Shown here piece after piece: positions 6,580 to 7,375 of a stretch of 7,375 bases of DNA. The stretch spans positions 1 through 7,375 of the forward strand of contig JAUNUZ010000111.1 of NCBI GenBank assembly GCA_030537915.1, in the 5' to 3' direction. The notes under the pieces are model-generated. The model worked only from the letters and a program-made list of their open reading frames with translations. It did no database searches and was not told the DNA's origin. Within the stretch, counting starts at the first letter, position 1, and each line of letters begins with the position of its first letter. Made by a program: the position numbers and the translations under genes. Source of the stretch: Micrococcales bacterium (GTDB lineage: Bacteria; Actinomycetota; Actinomycetes; Actinomycetales; Dermatophilaceae).

Positions 6580-7375
6580 GCCTCGCGTCGCGAGAGTGGT
6601 CGCGACGCGATGTGCTGCGAACGGCCGGCCTGGCCGGTCTCGGCGCGACGATCCTGCCATCCCTGGCCTCGTGCGGCGTCGGTGGCGGCACGCGGCACCC
6701 CAACGGCGCCGCGGACATCACCGGGACGTTCGACTGGAAGAAGCTGCGCGGGCAGACGGTGCGCATCCTGCAGACTCCGCATCCCTACCAGCAGAGCTTC
6801 CAGCCCCTGCTCAAGGAGTTCACCGACCTGACCGGAATCCAGATCGTCGCCGATCTCGTGCCCGAGAGCGCCTACTTCACCAAGCTCAACACCGAGCTGG
6901 CCGGTGGATCGGGATCCCACGACGTGTACATGGTGGGCGCCTACTTCATCTGGCAGTACGGTCCACCCGGTTGGATGGAGGATCTGCGGCCCTGGATCGC
7001 GAACGCCTCGGCGACGAACCAGGAATACGACTTCGAGGACATCTACGAGGGTCTTCGGACGTCGACGAGCTGGGATTTCAAGCCCGGCAGTCCGTTGGGT
7101 TCCGGAGGGCAGTGGGCGATTCCCTGGGGTTTCGAGAACAACGTCGTCGCCTACAACAAGGCGTACTTCGATTCCAAGGGGATCAAGCCCGCCGACGATT
7201 GGGGCAACTTCCAGCAATTGGCGAATGATCTGACGGACCGCAGCGAAGGCCGCTACGGCGTGGCCTTCCGCGGCAGCAAGTCCTGGGCGACAATCCACCC
7301 CGGCTTCATCACCCAGTATTCGCGAATGGGCTGCCACGACTACACGCACGCCAACGGCGAGCTAGTGCCTGGCAT
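6576..7375 (+). CDS. Carbohydrate ABC transporter substrate-binding lipoprotein (3' end missing)
   Basis: Extracellular solute-binding protein, family 1 (MalE-like), catching a sugar or polyol outside the membrane for an ABC importer. The visible 266 residues are about 60% of the usual length of some 430; the window ends inside the gene. The N-terminus has a twin-arginine motif SRRDVLR (9-15), a hydrophobic stretch AGLAGLGATILPSL (17-30) and a lipobox LASC with Cys33, so it is probably a Tat-exported lipoprotein anchored at C33. Further on, a beta-strand with VRILQTPHPYQQSF opens the binding fold, and AIPWGFENNVVAYNKAYF followed by GIKPADDWGNFQQLANDL is the characteristic MalE-type hinge region. 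The start ATG overlaps the dehydrogenase stop (ATGA), which ties this uptake protein to polyol oxidation. Permease genes are expected beyond the right edge. Confidence 0.92.
   Translation, partial: MSLASREWSRRDVLRTAGLAGLGATILPSLASCGVGGGTRHPNGAADITGTFDWKKLRGQTVRILQTPHPYQQSFQPLLKEFTDLTGIQIVADLVPESAYFTKLNTELAGGSGSHDVYMVGAYFIWQYGPPGWMEDLRPWIANASATNQEYDFEDIYEGLRTSTSWDFKPGSPLGSGGQWAIPWGFENNVVAYNKAYFDSKGIKPADDWGNFQQLANDLTDRSEGRYGVAFRGSKSWATIHPGFITQYSRMGCHDYTHANGELVPG

Noticed and set aside
5479..6660. 393-residue minus-strand frame opposite the polyol dehydrogenase.
   Set aside because: Shadow of the dehydrogenase codon bias; no family motif, and all zinc and Rossmann motifs are in the plus-strand frame.
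6246..7349. 367-residue minus-strand and 330-residue plus-strand (6236-7228) frames over the binding protein region.
   Set aside because: The frame beginning at 6576 has a Tat motif, lipobox and MalE-type sequence; it merely lacks a stop inside the window. The others show only Arg/Ser/Pro-rich shadow composition.

Overview
The window is GC-rich, with strong G/C preference at third codon positions and genes packed tightly on both strands. Protein style (CAD-type alcohol dehydrogenase, SorC-type regulator remnant, Tat-type lipoprotein binding protein, an erythritol/L-threitol dehydrogenase-like enzyme) points to a high-GC actinobacterium; I cannot name the genus. No RNA gene, insertion sequence, CRISPR array or phage gene is visible.

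Layout. (1) 1-890, plus strand: the 3' part of a zinc, probably NADPH-dependent, CAD/YahK-type alcohol dehydrogenase cut by the window edge. (2) 898-2337, minus strand: a two-gene unit, an alpha/beta hydrolase followed by a six-helix LysE/Sap-like membrane protein. It converges on the dehydrogenase with only 7 bases between the stop codons. (3) 2462-3976, plus strand: a complete FGGY-family carbohydrate kinase, divergent from the hydrolase across a 124-base gap. (4) 4050-5063, minus strand: a CurA/leukotriene-B4-dehydrogenase-like NADPH oxidoreductase converging on the kinase. (5) 5076-5385, minus strand: a broken SorC-family regulator, with its DNA-binding domain split by a frameshift and joined directly to what looks like the extreme C-terminus of the same family. 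(6) 5461-7375, plus strand: an EltD-like polyol dehydrogenase whose stop codon overlaps the start of a Tat/lipoprotein sugar-binding protein that runs off the right edge.

How they may work together: the binding protein (uptake), the dehydrogenase (polyol to ketose) and the FGGY kinase (ketose or polyol phosphorylation) are the three steps expected of a sugar-alcohol catabolic locus. A SorC-type regulator divergent from the dehydrogenase is the usual control arrangement. The notable point is that this regulator is reduced to a remnant, so the dehydrogenase/transport operon may be unregulated locally or controlled elsewhere. I saw no convincing wholly new system; the best leads are the regulator remnant and the unassigned kinase substrate.
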